DNA of 51,143 nt, taken from NCBI GenBank assembly GCA_964557545.1, contig CAZLAK010000014.1, positions 1-51,143 on the forward strand, read 5' to 3'. This document shows, piece after piece, positions 25,558 through 34,879 of the stretch (positions are counted from its first letter, which is position 1; the number at the start of each line of letters is the position of its first letter). Below the pieces are notes generated by a model that searched no databases, was not told the DNA's origin, and was given only the letters and a program-made list of their open reading frames with translations. Both the position numbers and the translations under genes were made by a program. This DNA is from CAZLAK01 sp964557545 (GTDB lineage Bacteria > Bacillota > Desulfotomaculia > Desulfotomaculales > Pelotomaculaceae).

Positions 25558-25607
25558 ATTTTATCACTGACACAAAAACTTGCAATATCTTTTCCAAAGT
25601 ATACTTT
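25558..25607 (-). promoter_or_regulatory. Candidate promoter and operator upstream of dapL
   Basis: On the minus strand TTGCAA (25585-25580) and TAAAAT (25563-25558) are 16 bases apart. A perfect 12-bp palindrome AAAGTATACTTT (25596-25607) lies just upstream of the -35 box. The dapF-dapL gap of 186 bases is AT-rich and holds no gene. Confidence 0.45.
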
Positions 25608-25624
25608 AAATTTAAAATAAAAAC

Positions 25625-26470
25625 CTAAATTGAACACAAAGGATAATTTCCCGTAAAAACTTCTTCGGCAGGACCGGTCATATAGACCCGTCCGTTGCCG
25701 GACCACTCAATATCCAAATAACCGGCCGCCAGGTGAACTCTCACCTTCCGGTCAGTAAGACCGTTAAGAACGCCCGCTACCACCGAGGCGCAGGCTCCTG
25801 TCCCGCAGGCCAGGGTTTCCCCTGCACCGCGTTCCCACACCCGCATAACTACCTCTTCCCTGTTTAAAACTTGGATAAATTCTACATTGGTCCGCCGCGG
25901 AAAAGCGCGGTGGCTCTCAATGACAGGGCCCACTTCTTTTAACGGCACGGCTTTCACATTGGGTACAAAAATTACACAGTGCGGGTTGCCCATGGAAACC
26001 GCCGTAACCGTGTAAGTACAGCCGCCGGCGTGCAACGGTTCACCTACTACCTGTCCAGGAGGGCCTTCCATAGGAATCTCTTCCCTGGAGAGGCGCGGCA
26101 AACCCATATCTACTCTAACCGCCCGCACCACACCGTCTTCTACAAAAAGTTTTGGCACCATTAATCCCGCTGCCGTCTCCACACTTACCTCTTCTTTTGC
26201 CACCCTCCCGTGTTCGTAGAGGTACTTAGCCACACAGCGGATGGCATTCCCGCACATCTCGGCTTCACTGCCGTCGGGGTTAAAAATGCGCATGCGGGCA
26301 TCAGCCACATTCGACGGCTCCACTAAAACCAACCCGTCTGCCCCCACCCCAAAGTGCCGGTCACAGATGCGCACGGCCAAACTGCTCAAATTGCGGCAAG
26401 CCAGCTTTTCACTAAAACAGTCTACCAGCACAAAATCGTTTCCCAAACCGTGTACTTTGGTAAAGATCAC
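25625..26470 (-). CDS. dapF: Diaminopimelate epimerase
   Basis: DapF interconverts LL- and meso-diaminopimelate. The 281-residue product has two symmetric lobes with the catalytic cysteines in MCGNAIRC and ACGTGACAS. The start segment FTKVHGLGNDFVLVD and RIFNPDGSEAEMCGN are typical. GTG at 26470 was chosen because a GGGAGG site lies ten bases upstream; the longer frame starting at a TTG would encode a hydrophobic extension overlapping that site. It acts directly after DapL. Confidence 0.96.
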   Translation of the reverse strand: MIFTKVHGLGNDFVLVDCFSEKLACRNLSSLAVRICDRHFGVGADGLVLVEPSNVADARMRIFNPDGSEAEMCGNAIRCVAKYLYEHGRVAKEEVSVETAAGLMVPKLFVEDGVVRAVRVDMGLPRLSREEIPMEGPPGQVVGEPLHAGGCTYTVTAVSMGNPHCVIFVPNVKAVPLKEVGPVIESHRAFPRRTNVEFIQVLNREEVVMRVWERGAGETLACGTGACASVVAGVLNGLTDRKVRVHLAAGYLDIEWSGNGRVYMTGPAEEVFTGNYPLCSI

Positions 26471-26625
26471 AATTACCAGTCCTCCCGTTAAAAAATACAA
26501 GGCCGTATTTTAAGTAAAAAACAAGCCAAAAAATAGAAAAATAAAACGTTTTTAAACCTCCGCCTAGCACTTATACTATAATTATCTATAACATTCCTTT
26601 TTTAACAAAAAAAATAGGCAATTTA

Positions 26626-26655
26626 TTGACTTTTAGCGGTAATGCAAAATAAAAT
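26626..26655 (+). promoter_or_regulatory. Sigma-A promoter for ilvD
   Basis: TTGACT (26626-26631) and TAAAAT (26650-26655) are separated by 18 bases, with AT-rich sequence upstream. The ~65-base leader before the ilvD start shows no T-box or long stem. The remaining divergent dapF-ilvD spacer (26471-26727) holds no gene that I can see. Confidence 0.65.
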
Positions 26656-26727
26656 TATGTTGTTTACAGGAATTAACACCAAAACTTTTTCCCGGGCAAT
26701 TTATGTACAAGGGAGGTTTTCCGTACC

Positions 26728-28440
26728 GTGAATGAAAATGTTTTTACACCGGGTTTCAAAAATAGCAAGCAGGTAACCGAAGGCCCCGCCAGGGCCCCGC
26801 ACAGGTCTCTCTTTTACGCCATGGGTTATACCCCCGGTGACCTGCAAAAGCCCCTTATCGGTGTAGTCAACGCTTTCAACGAAATTATCCCCGGTCACAT
26901 ACACTTACGCGACCTGGCCCAGGCGGCCAAGCTCGGTGTGGCTTCCGCCGGCGGCACTCCCGTAGAATTTCCCTCAATCGGCATTTGCGACGGCATTGCC
27001 ATGAACCACGACGGGATGAAGTACCCCCTGGCCAGCAGGGAACTAATCGCCGATTCCATTGAAGCAATGGTCGTTGCCCATAAGCTGGACGGCTTGGTGT
27101 TAATTGGCAACTGCGACAAAATCGTGCCCGGCATGCTCATGGCGGCCTGCCGGCTTAATATCCCTTCCATTTATGTAAGCGGCGGCCCCATGTTAACAGG
27201 AAGCCTGCGCGGCCGCCAGATAGACCTGGTGCGGGGCGCCTTTGAAGCTGTAGGTTCTTACGCCAGCGGCACAATTGACGAGGCAGCTCTAACCGAGTAC
27301 GAGATTCATTCTTGCCCTACCTGCGGCAGTTGTGCCGGACTCTTTACCGCCAACACCATGAACTGCCTGGCAGAAGCACTAGGCATCGCCCTGCCCGGGA
27401 ACGGCACTATCCCCGCCCCCTACGGCCAGCGCCGGGCACTGGCCAAAGAAGCGGGCAAGAGGATAGTGGAACTGGTTTTGGAAAACATCCGGCCGCGGGA
27501 CATCATGACCCTAAATGCTTTCCACAACGCTATAGCCCTGGACATGGCTATTGGCGGCTCCACCAACACTGTTTTACACCTCCTGGCCATTGCCTACGAA
27601 GCCGAAGTGCCCCTCAAACTCGAGTCCTTTGATGAAATAAGTTCCCGGGTTCCTAATATATGCCGGATCAGTCCGGCAGGGGAACACCGCCTCTTCGATC
27701 TCTACCAGGCCGGGGGAATTTCTGCCGTATTAAAACAACTCGCCGACGGAGATCTAATAAGCCCCGGCGAAAAAACCGTCACGGGCAAAAGCTTGGGTGA
27801 AAACATCAAGAACGCCTGTGTTTTAAACCCGCAGGTTATAAGGCCCCTGTCAGACCCTTACGCCCGCGAGGGAGGCATTGCCGTATTAAGAGGCAACCTG
27901 GCCCCGGACGGTGCAGTGGTCAAACAGTCGGCTGTAGCCAGTGAAATGCTCGTCCACAAAGGGCCGGCCAGGGTGTACAACTCAGAGGAAGAGGCCTTTG
28001 AGGCTATTATAGGCGGGGAGATCAAAAAAGGCGATGTGGTGGTCATCCGCTACGAAGGACCCAAGGGCGGCCCCGGTATGAGGGAGATGTTAAGCCCGAC
28101 CTCTGCTATTTCAGGGATGGGTTTGGATAAAGACGTGGCTCTGATCACCGACGGCCGTTTCTCGGGCGGCACGCGCGGGGCATGTATAGGCCATATTTCC
28201 CCGGAAGCCTCAGAAGGCGGACCCATTGCCCTCATAGAGGAGGGCGACCTTATTCAAATTGACATACCCGGCCGCCGGCTCGACGTTCTTATAAGCGAAG
28301 ACGAACTGGCCCAAAGGCGTGCCAGCTGGCGCCCGCCGGCACCTAAGGTGAGCGGGAAGACTTACCTCGCCAGGTACGCTTCTTTGGTAACATCGGCCAG
28401 CACGGGGGCAGTCTTAAAACTGCCGGCAACCGGCCAGTAG
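26728..28440 (+). CDS. ilvD: Dihydroxy-acid dehydratase
   Basis: IlvD dehydrates dihydroxy acids to the keto acids of valine, leucine and isoleucine, using an iron-sulfur cluster. The 570-residue product has the cluster cysteines in GNCDKIVPGM and SCPTCGSCAGLFTANTMNCL, the GICDGIAMNHDGMKY segment, and the C-terminal DGRFSGGTRG. The GTG at 26728 lies about 11 bases after an AGGGAGG site. It is transcribed alone, with its own promoter and a strong terminator, without other ilv or leu genes nearby. Confidence 0.97.
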   Translation: MNENVFTPGFKNSKQVTEGPARAPHRSLFYAMGYTPGDLQKPLIGVVNAFNEIIPGHIHLRDLAQAAKLGVASAGGTPVEFPSIGICDGIAMNHDGMKYPLASRELIADSIEAMVVAHKLDGLVLIGNCDKIVPGMLMAACRLNIPSIYVSGGPMLTGSLRGRQIDLVRGAFEAVGSYASGTIDEAALTEYEIHSCPTCGSCAGLFTANTMNCLAEALGIALPGNGTIPAPYGQRRALAKEAGKRIVELVLENIRPRDIMTLNAFHNAIALDMAIGGSTNTVLHLLAIAYEAEVPLKLESFDEISSRVPNICRISPAGEHRLFDLYQAGGISAVLKQLADGDLISPGEKTVTGKSLGENIKNACVLNPQVIRPLSDPYAREGGIAVLRGNLAPDGAVVKQSAVASEMLVHKGPARVYNSEEEAFEAIIGGEIKKGDVVVIRYEGPKGGPGMREMLSPTSAISGMGLDKDVALITDGRFSGGTRGACIGHISPEASEGGPIALIEEGDLIQIDIPGRRLDVLISEDELAQRRASWRPPAPKVSGKTYLARYASLVTSASTGAVLKLPATGQ

Positions 28441-28478
28441 ACAACCAACACATAAACAAAAACTGAGAAGTAAAAAGG

Positions 28479-28518
28479 AAAAACAGCCGCGGGATTAAGT
28501 TTTCCGCGGCTGTTTTTT
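28479..28518. terminator. Bidirectional terminator between ilvD and the calcium ATPase gene
   Basis: ACAGCCGCGG (28483-28492) and CCGCGGCTGT (28504-28513) form a 10-bp perfect stem with an 11-base loop, flanked by A-rich sequence on the left and T6 on the right. It serves ilvD on the plus strand and the converging ATPase gene on the minus strand. Confidence 0.92.
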
Positions 28519-28533
28519 AACTCACAGTACATT

Positions 28534-31287
28534 TTAATGGCGCAAGTAGGGAATATATACCAGTCTTTTGGCGCTCTTGGCAAATGTGTGGTGAAAAACA
28601 GTCCCCAAAAAAGCGGGAGATGCAGATATGGAAAGCACCACCAGCCAGTGAACTGGGCCGAGCGGCACGGTGTCAAAAGCATATCTCAATACGGGCACAT
28701 AAATAACGGCCAGCTGAAGGGCAGCAGATACAGCTACTGCCGCTAAGAGGTATAAATTGGAAAACAAGCCGACCTCCAGTAAACTATGGTATTCAGAGCG
28801 GCAGTTAAAAACATAAAAGAGCTGTAAGAAAACGATGGTGGTAAAGGCCATAGTGCGGGCCAGGGCTACATCCCCCATAAAAAGCCCTATTCTGAAGGCA
28901 AAAAGAGCAGCAAAACCAATGAATGTTCCGGCAGCCAGTATGCGCCAGGATAGACCCTGAGAAAATACCCCTTCCTTGGGGTTTCGGGGCGGCCTCATCA
29001 TAATGTCCCTATCGTAAGGGTCCACTCCCAGGGCCAGGGCGGGCAAGCCGTCCGTAACTAAGTTCATCCAGAGAATTTGCACGGGCAGAAGGGGAAGGGG
29101 CAAGCCTGCCAGGGAAGCCAGGAGCATGGCCAGCACTTCCCCAGCATTGCAAGAAAGCATGTAACGGATGAATTTCCTGATATTATCGTAAATACCCCTT
29201 CCTTCCCCTACAGCAGCTACAATAGTAGCAAAATCATCGTCAGTAAGCACCATGGAAGATGCCTCGCGCGTTACGTCAGTACCGGCAACCCCCATAGCAA
29301 TACCGATATCCGCTTCTTTTACTGCCGGGGCATCGTTGACACCGTCACCCGTCATGGCGACGACGTGTCCCTTTTTCTTAAAGGCGCGCACTATGCGCAG
29401 TTTATGGCGGGGGGAAACGCGGGCGTACACGGACACCTTATCTGCCCACTTTTCTAACTCGCTGTCACTCATCCCATCAATTTCCCGCCCCAAAAGCACC
29501 TTTCCCTCTTTATCAATTATACCCAGCTCCTGGGCTACCGCCACAGCAGTCAGCTGGTGGTCACCGGTAATCATTACCACTTTTATTCCCGCCCGGCGGC
29601 AGGTGCGGACCGCCTTACGAGCAGATGGCCGCGGCGGGTCCATCATACCCGCCAATCCTAAAAAAGTTAACCCGCGCTCCAGATCTTCACCGTTTAAGCT
29701 GTCCGGAATCTGGGGAAGAGTCTTATAAGCAAAGGCCAGCACCCTTAAGGCGTCTTGAGCCAAACGCGAATTTTTATTTAAAATCTCTTCTTTCCCCGCT
29801 GAACTCAAAGGAACAACCGAATTTCCACGGTGCACGTGGCTGGAGAGCTCCAGCACCACATCCGGTGCCCCCTTAACGTAAAGAGTGTACTTGCCGTCAG
29901 GGCCCCGCCAGACAACTGACATCCTCTTGCGGTCGGAATCAAAAGGTATCTCTGCCAGCCATTCCCCTTCTGCTTCTAACTTTTCACGCCAAAAACCGGC
30001 CTTGGCCGCCAGGACTAAGAGCGCCCCTTCCGTAGGGTCTCCTAGCACCCCCCACTCTGTGTGCTTGTTGCCCTTCAAAAACCCGCGCCAAAAACCGGGA
30101 AGACTAATACCGCTGCGCTGCAATACAGCGTTGTTGCACAGAGCACAAGCCTCCATCATCAGGTTAAAGGCGCTGCCTAAAGCGTTTACGTCGCCGACAA
30201 AATCACCTTTGGGGTCGTATCCCTCCCCGGTTACTTCCAGCTCATGCGCACCGACCACTAACTTTTTTACCGTCATTTCATTTTTAGTCAGCGTGCCGGT
30301 CTTATCAGCACATATGACCGTAGCACAGCCCAGCGTCTCTACTGCCGGCAGCCGGCGGATCACCGCCCTTTTTTTGGCCATCCTCTGCACACCGACGGCC
30401 AGCACAACCGTAACCACCGCCGGAAGTCCTTCCGGCACAGCTGCTACCGCCAGGCTGACTCCGGTAAGAAACATGGCGTAAAGGTCCTCACCCCTGGACA
30501 CCCCAATAAACACAACTACAGCACATATGGCCAGGCAAACGGCAACCAGGATCTTTCCCAACTGCCCCAGTCGTCGCTGCAGGGGTGTTTCTTCTTTGCC
30601 CGCTTCCTGGATCAGGCCGCAGATTTGCCCCATCTCTGTTGCCATCCCGGTTCTTACCACTACCCCCCTGCCGCGCCCCCGGCTGACACTTGTCCCCATG
30701 AAAGCCATATTGCGCGCTTCCCCGGGGTTCTGCACAGCACCGGTTAAAGCAGAAGCTGTTTTCTTAACCGGTATGGACTCGCCGGTGAGCATCGACTCTT
30801 CTATTTCCAGCCCGGATGCTGAGATCAAGCGCAGGTCGGCCGGCACTTTATCACCTGCCGTGAGGAGAACGATATCACCCGGGACAAGACTGGCGGCAGG
30901 AACTTTTTGTTCACGGCCGTCCCGTACGACCCGCGCTTCGGGCACAATCAACTTCTGCAGGGATTCCATTGATCTTTCCGCCCGGTACTCCTGGAAAAAG
31001 CCCAGCACAGTGTTTAAAACTATAATGACCAGGATGGTAGCAGCGTCAATGTATTCGCCGAGCGCGGCCGAAATAAGGGCAGCTGTTACCAGCATCATGA
31101 CCATAAAGTCTTTAAACTGGCCTAAGATCAAAAGCCAGGGGGGGAGCCCGGGTTGTTTTTTTAACTCGTTCGGACCAAAACGTGCAGCTCTTTCCCCCGC
31201 TTCTTTGGACGAAAGGCCTTTTACCGGGTCTGCCTTTAAACTGTCCAGCACTTCTTTTGCCTCCATGTATTCCCACTGGCTGCTCAC
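28534..31287 (-). CDS. Calcium-transporting P-type ATPase (SERCA-like)
   Basis: This 917-residue P2A-type pump probably exports Ca2+. It has the actuator motif MLTGESIPVKK, the phosphorylation site CADKTGTLTKNEMT, MTGDGVNDAPAVKEADIGIAM split in the hinge, and ten membrane helices. The fourth helix has VAAVPEGLPAVVT, helix five MLSCNAGEV and helix six NLVTDGLPALALG, which match calcium-site residues of SERCA and Bacillus YloB. GTG at 31287 follows a GGGGTGG site. It is divergent from rqcH and converges on ilvD. Calcium pumps of this type have been linked to spores, which is only context. Confidence 0.92.
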   Translation of the reverse strand: MSSQWEYMEAKEVLDSLKADPVKGLSSKEAGERAARFGPNELKKQPGLPPWLLILGQFKDFMVMMLVTAALISAALGEYIDAATILVIIVLNTVLGFFQEYRAERSMESLQKLIVPEARVVRDGREQKVPAASLVPGDIVLLTAGDKVPADLRLISASGLEIEESMLTGESIPVKKTASALTGAVQNPGEARNMAFMGTSVSRGRGRGVVVRTGMATEMGQICGLIQEAGKEETPLQRRLGQLGKILVAVCLAICAVVVFIGVSRGEDLYAMFLTGVSLAVAAVPEGLPAVVTVVLAVGVQRMAKKRAVIRRLPAVETLGCATVICADKTGTLTKNEMTVKKLVVGAHELEVTGEGYDPKGDFVGDVNALGSAFNLMMEACALCNNAVLQRSGISLPGFWRGFLKGNKHTEWGVLGDPTEGALLVLAAKAGFWREKLEAEGEWLAEIPFDSDRKRMSVVWRGPDGKYTLYVKGAPDVVLELSSHVHRGNSVVPLSSAGKEEILNKNSRLAQDALRVLAFAYKTLPQIPDSLNGEDLERGLTFLGLAGMMDPPRPSARKAVRTCRRAGIKVVMITGDHQLTAVAVAQELGIIDKEGKVLLGREIDGMSDSELEKWADKVSVYARVSPRHKLRIVRAFKKKGHVVAMTGDGVNDAPAVKEADIGIAMGVAGTDVTREASSMVLTDDDFATIVAAVGEGRGIYDNIRKFIRYMLSCNAGEVLAMLLASLAGLPLPLLPVQILWMNLVTDGLPALALGVDPYDRDIMMRPPRNPKEGVFSQGLSWRILAAGTFIGFAALFAFRIGLFMGDVALARTMAFTTIVFLQLFYVFNCRSEYHSLLEVGLFSNLYLLAAVAVSAALQLAVIYVPVLRYAFDTVPLGPVHWLVVLSISASPAFLGTVFHHTFAKSAKRLVYIPYLRH

Positions 31288-31422
31288 TTACCCAACCACC
31301 CCTTGTCCGCATGGCATTTATTACTAAAAATATTCTTCTGCAGGCAATTTTAGGATTTGAATATAAAGAAAAAATATTGTAAAGTTTAAAAAGCCACAAA
31401 CACAGTACGGCGGTGAAAAACA

Positions 31423-33198
31423 GTGCCATACGACGGTCTGGTTTTAGCTGCAGTAAAGAAAGAATTGGAAGAAAAAATAACCGGCGGCAGAATCGACCGC
31501 ATCTACCAGCCGGAAAAAGACCAACTTATTCTCGTCATCCACCGGCCGGGCGAACGCATGCGCCTGTTGCTCTCGGCCGGAGCCCGCGACGCCCGCGCCC
31601 ACCTCCTTGCCGGGACAAAAGAAAACCCCGCTGCACCGCCGCTTTTCTGTATGGTCTTGCGTAAGCATTTAGAAGGCGGCCGTATTACGGGACTAGAGCA
31701 GCCCGGCTTGGAAAGAGTGCTCACCGTAAAAGTAGAGACCCGCGATGAACTGGGCCAGCCCGCCGAAAAACACTTAATATGCGAAATCATGGGCAAGCAC
31801 AGCAATATCATCTTGGTAGAACCGGCGGACGGCTCCATTGTCGACGCCATAAAGCGATACTCCCACACTGTGAGCAGGCACAGGGAGGTCCTGCCCGGCC
31901 GGCCTTATGTGCCTCCGCCCCGGCAGGAAAAATTAAATCCCTTAGAATTAAAAGAAGAAGAATTTTGGTCCAGCTGCCTTGAGGCTCCGCTGACCACACC
32001 GCTTCCCGAGCTGCTGCAAAAAAAATTTTCCGGGCTGTCCACTGTCACCTGCCGGGAAATTGTATTTCGCGCCGGTCTTGACCCAGACACTATACTCGAC
32101 CAATGCGGTGAATATGAGCTGGTCTCTCTTTGGAAAAGCTTAAAAAGAATAGCAGAAAGTTTTGCGCGCGGCGAGTTCGAGCCCTGCCTTACATATACAA
32201 AAAAGGGCGAGGTGGTGGATTTTTCTTCGCTGGCACTTACTCACACCGGTCTTTTTATAAAGCGGGGCAGCATGAACCAAATTCTCGATGAATTTTACGC
32301 TGCCAGGGAATTGGCCGAAAAAATTGAGAGGGAAAAGAATCTCCTCTTAACCCTCGTTTCAAAGGAAATATCCCGGCTAGAAAAGAAGCTGGACTTGTAC
32401 ACCAAGAGCATGCAGGAAACAGAAGAAATGGAAAAGTGGCGCCTTTTTGGTGAGCTGCTGACAGCCAATATGTACCGCCTTAAGAGAGGGATGTCTTCGG
32501 TAACAGTAGAAAACTACTACGAAAAGGATTGCCCCCCCGTTACCGTGCCCCTTGACCCCATGCTAACTCCGCAGGAAAACGCCCAGCTGTTTTTTAAAAA
32601 GTACAACAAGGCCAAAAACACACGGCAAGCCTTAGAAAGCAGGATTTCTTCCGCTTTAGAAGAGCTGGAGTACCTGGAAACGGTTAAAACTTACGCCGAA
32701 CTGGCCTCCACTGCCGAAGAATTGGACGAGATTGCTCTGGAACTGGCCAGGGGAGGATATAATACGGGACGGCAAGACGCGGTTATAAGCCGCACGGGGC
32801 GTAAAAAAGTAAAAACTGTCCCTTTTCCCCTTGCCTTTCTGTCATCTGAGGGCTTTACCATCCTGGTCGGCAGGAACAACACACAAAACGATTACCTGAC
32901 TGCAAAAATGGCTGCCGATACCGACATCTGGCTGCACGCCAGGGGCCTTCCGGGAGCTCATGTGATCATCCGCACCGGCGGAAGAGAAGTGCCCCCGCTC
33001 ACTTTAAAAGAGGCCGCTACCCTTGCGGCCTACTACAGCAAGGGGAGGAGCGCTAAAAACGTACTGGTAGACTACACTTTAAAAAAGCATGTCCGCAAGC
33101 CCAAAGGGGCTAGAACGGGAATGGTGGTCTACGAGCAGGAAAAAACGATTACTGTTGTCCCCGACGAAGAATTAGTAGACAGCATGAAAAAAACCTAA
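31423..33198 (+). CDS. rqcH: Rqc2/RqcH homologue, NFACT protein
   Basis: RqcH binds obstructed 50S subunits and recruits tRNA-Ala to add alanine tails to stalled chains. The 591-residue product has the NFACT-N domain (~1-190, beginning YDGLVLAAVKKEL), a helix-hairpin-helix, a coiled coil (~290-430), and the C-terminal NFACT-R domain with FTILVGRNNTQND, DIWLHARGLPGAHVIIR and KGRSAKNVLVDYT. The family was once annotated as fibronectin-binding protein. GTG at 31423 follows a GGCGGTG site. It is a single gene, divergent from the calcium ATPase gene. Confidence 0.94.
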   Translation: MPYDGLVLAAVKKELEEKITGGRIDRIYQPEKDQLILVIHRPGERMRLLLSAGARDARAHLLAGTKENPAAPPLFCMVLRKHLEGGRITGLEQPGLERVLTVKVETRDELGQPAEKHLICEIMGKHSNIILVEPADGSIVDAIKRYSHTVSRHREVLPGRPYVPPPRQEKLNPLELKEEEFWSSCLEAPLTTPLPELLQKKFSGLSTVTCREIVFRAGLDPDTILDQCGEYELVSLWKSLKRIAESFARGEFEPCLTYTKKGEVVDFSSLALTHTGLFIKRGSMNQILDEFYAARELAEKIEREKNLLLTLVSKEISRLEKKLDLYTKSMQETEEMEKWRLFGELLTANMYRLKRGMSSVTVENYYEKDCPPVTVPLDPMLTPQENAQLFFKKYNKAKNTRQALESRISSALEELEYLETVKTYAELASTAEELDEIALELARGGYNTGRQDAVISRTGRKKVKTVPFPLAFLSSEGFTILVGRNNTQNDYLTAKMAADTDIWLHARGLPGAHVIIRTGGREVPPLTLKEAATLAAYYSKGRSAKNVLVDYTLKKHVRKPKGARTGMVVYEQEKTITVVPDEELVDSMKKT

Positions 33199-33221
33199 AA
33201 AAAGCCGGCACTTCTACCGGC
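33197..33221 (-). terminator. Terminator of the pyr operon
   Basis: On the minus strand GCCGG (33221-33217) and CCGGC (33208-33204) form a 5-bp stem followed by TTTTTTT. The stem starts before the pyrF stop codon at 33216-33214, so the terminator overlaps the end of the gene. Confidence 0.65.
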
Positions 33222-33954
33222 AAAAAGATCTTATTTCCTCCCATATGGCCGCGGCCGCGCCTGCCGGGTCGGGAGCAGCGGTAATTGGCCTGCCCACCAC
33301 CAGGTAATCAGAGCCGAGTTCCATGGCCTGGCGCGGCGTTGCTGTCCTCTTCTGGTCGTTTGGGGCGCTGCCGGGCGGGCGAACTCCCGGCGTGACAATC
33401 ACAAAATCCCGGCCGCAGGCCTCTCTAATGGCCGGGACTTCCCGGGGGGACGCCACTACACCGTCTAGGCCGGCTTCTTTAGCCAAGAACGCCCAGGCAG
33501 CTGCCCTCTCCACAATTTCTCCCGGCACACCTACCTCCCGGTTAAATATTTCCTGGTCGATGCTGGTAAGAACGGTAACCGCCAGCAAAAGGGGCACTGG
33601 CAAATTTTTTTTAAGTGCCTCCTCCTTTGCCGCAAAGGCAGCGGCCCGCATCATTTCCCTGCCGCCGGCAGCGTGCACGTTGATCATGGAAGCACCGCAG
33701 CGTACCAGCGCGGCAGCGGCTGCAGCTACCGTGTTGGGAATGTCGTGCAGCTTTAAGTCAGCAAATACAGGAGCGTGTCCGGCAATAAGACTCACAGCCG
33801 ACGGGCCGGCACTGGTGTAAAGCTGAAGGCCGACTTTAAAACCGCCGGCAAAGGGCAGAAGTGACCTGGCCAGGGACAGCGCCTCTTCAGCGCTGTCCGT
33901 ATCCAGCGCTACGATAAGGGGATTTTTAAAGGTTGTATACTTAGTATTTTTCAT
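33214..33954 (-). CDS. pyrF: Orotidine 5'-phosphate decarboxylase
   Basis: PyrF decarboxylates OMP to UMP, the last step of pyrimidine synthesis. The 246-residue TIM barrel has the catalytic FADLKLHDIPNTV motif (Asp-Lys-Asp tetrad), the IVALDTD start, MINVHAAGG and the phosphate-gripper TPGVRPPG. It ends the pyr operon and overlaps pyrD by four bases. Confidence 0.96.
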   Translation of the reverse strand: MKNTKYTTFKNPLIVALDTDSAEEALSLARSLLPFAGGFKVGLQLYTSAGPSAVSLIAGHAPVFADLKLHDIPNTVAAAAAALVRCGASMINVHAAGGREMMRAAAFAAKEEALKKNLPVPLLLAVTVLTSIDQEIFNREVGVPGEIVERAAAWAFLAKEAGLDGVVASPREVPAIREACGRDFVIVTPGVRPPGSAPNDQKRTATPRQAMELGSDYLVVGRPITAAPDPAGAAAAIWEEIRSFCR

Positions 33955-34862
33955 AAATGGGCAGCCCCCACGATCTCTTTTATATCGTTAAAGCCGTAGG
34001 ACAAAAGGTAATTTTCTATACCCGCCACCACATCCCGGGCGGCGTGCGGGTTGACAAAGTGAGCTGTGCCTACCGCCACTGCTGATGCACCGGCCAGGAA
34101 AAACTCCACGGCATCCTCACCCGTTGTAATACCGCCCATGCCGATGATGGGCAGGTCAACTGCCCGGTAAACCTGCCAGACCGCCCGCAGGGCCACCGGC
34201 TTGACAGCCGGCCCCGAAAGTCCGCCAAAAACATTGCCGAGCACCGGCCGCCTAGTCCTTATATCAATGGCCATGCCAAAAAGAGTGTTAATGAGGGAGA
34301 CGGCATCCGCACCGGCTTTAGCCACACTTTCAGCCACTGCGGCTATACTGGTCACGTTGGGGGAAAGCTTGACGATTACCGGAAGAGACGTGCTCTCTTT
34401 AACCGCGCGCGTCACCTGCGCCGCCGTGTGCGGGTCGCTGCCAAACTGCATGCCTCCCTTTTTTACGTTGGGGCAGGAAATATTCACTTCCAGACCAGCT
34501 ATCCCGGCAATGCCGTCCAGCCGGCGCGCAAGACGTGCGTACTCTTTTACCGATTCTCCTGCGATATTAACTATAACCGGAAGCTCAAGGCGTCTTAAAT
34601 CCGGCAGGCAGCAGCTGATAAAAGCCTCCACCCCCGGATTCTGAAGCCCGATGGAATTTAAAAGGCCGGCCGGTGTTTCAAAAAGGCGCGGCGGCGGGTT
34701 GCCAGACCGCGGCTGGCAGGTAATGCCCTTGACGACTAAAGCCCCTATGCCCTCCCATCCTGTAAGTGACCGGTATTCTTCCCCAAAACCAAACGTGCCC
34801 GAGGCAGTCAAAACAGGGCTTTTTAATTGTATGCCGGCAATGCTGACGGCTAGGTTGGGCAT
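33951..34862 (-). CDS. pyrD: Dihydroorotate dehydrogenase B, catalytic subunit
   Basis: PyrD (class 1B) oxidises dihydroorotate to orotate and passes electrons through PyrK to NAD+. The ~303-residue product has the N-terminal LTASGTFGFGEEY, NSIGLQNPG, the catalytic-cysteine loop NISCPNVKKGG, and IIGMGGITTGEDAVEF near the end. ATG at 34862 starts the usual domain; a TTG at 34883 overlapping the pyrK stop would add seven residues and cannot be excluded. Pairing with pyrK marks it as the NAD-dependent type. Confidence 0.95.
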   Translation of the reverse strand: MPNLAVSIAGIQLKSPVLTASGTFGFGEEYRSLTGWEGIGALVVKGITCQPRSGNPPPRLFETPAGLLNSIGLQNPGVEAFISCCLPDLRRLELPVIVNIAGESVKEYARLARRLDGIAGIAGLEVNISCPNVKKGGMQFGSDPHTAAQVTRAVKESTSLPVIVKLSPNVTSIAAVAESVAKAGADAVSLINTLFGMAIDIRTRRPVLGNVFGGLSGPAVKPVALRAVWQVYRAVDLPIIGMGGITTGEDAVEFFLAGASAVAVGTAHFVNPHAARDVVAGIENYLLSYGFNDIKEIVGAAHL

Positions 34863-34879
34863 CTTGCCTTGTGTTCCTT

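Noticed and set aside
28537..31327. Long plus-strand open frames opposite the calcium ATPase gene (up to 266 codons)
   Set aside because: They are antisense to strongly recognisable P-type ATPase sequence, have composition typical of mirrored frames and resemble nothing known.
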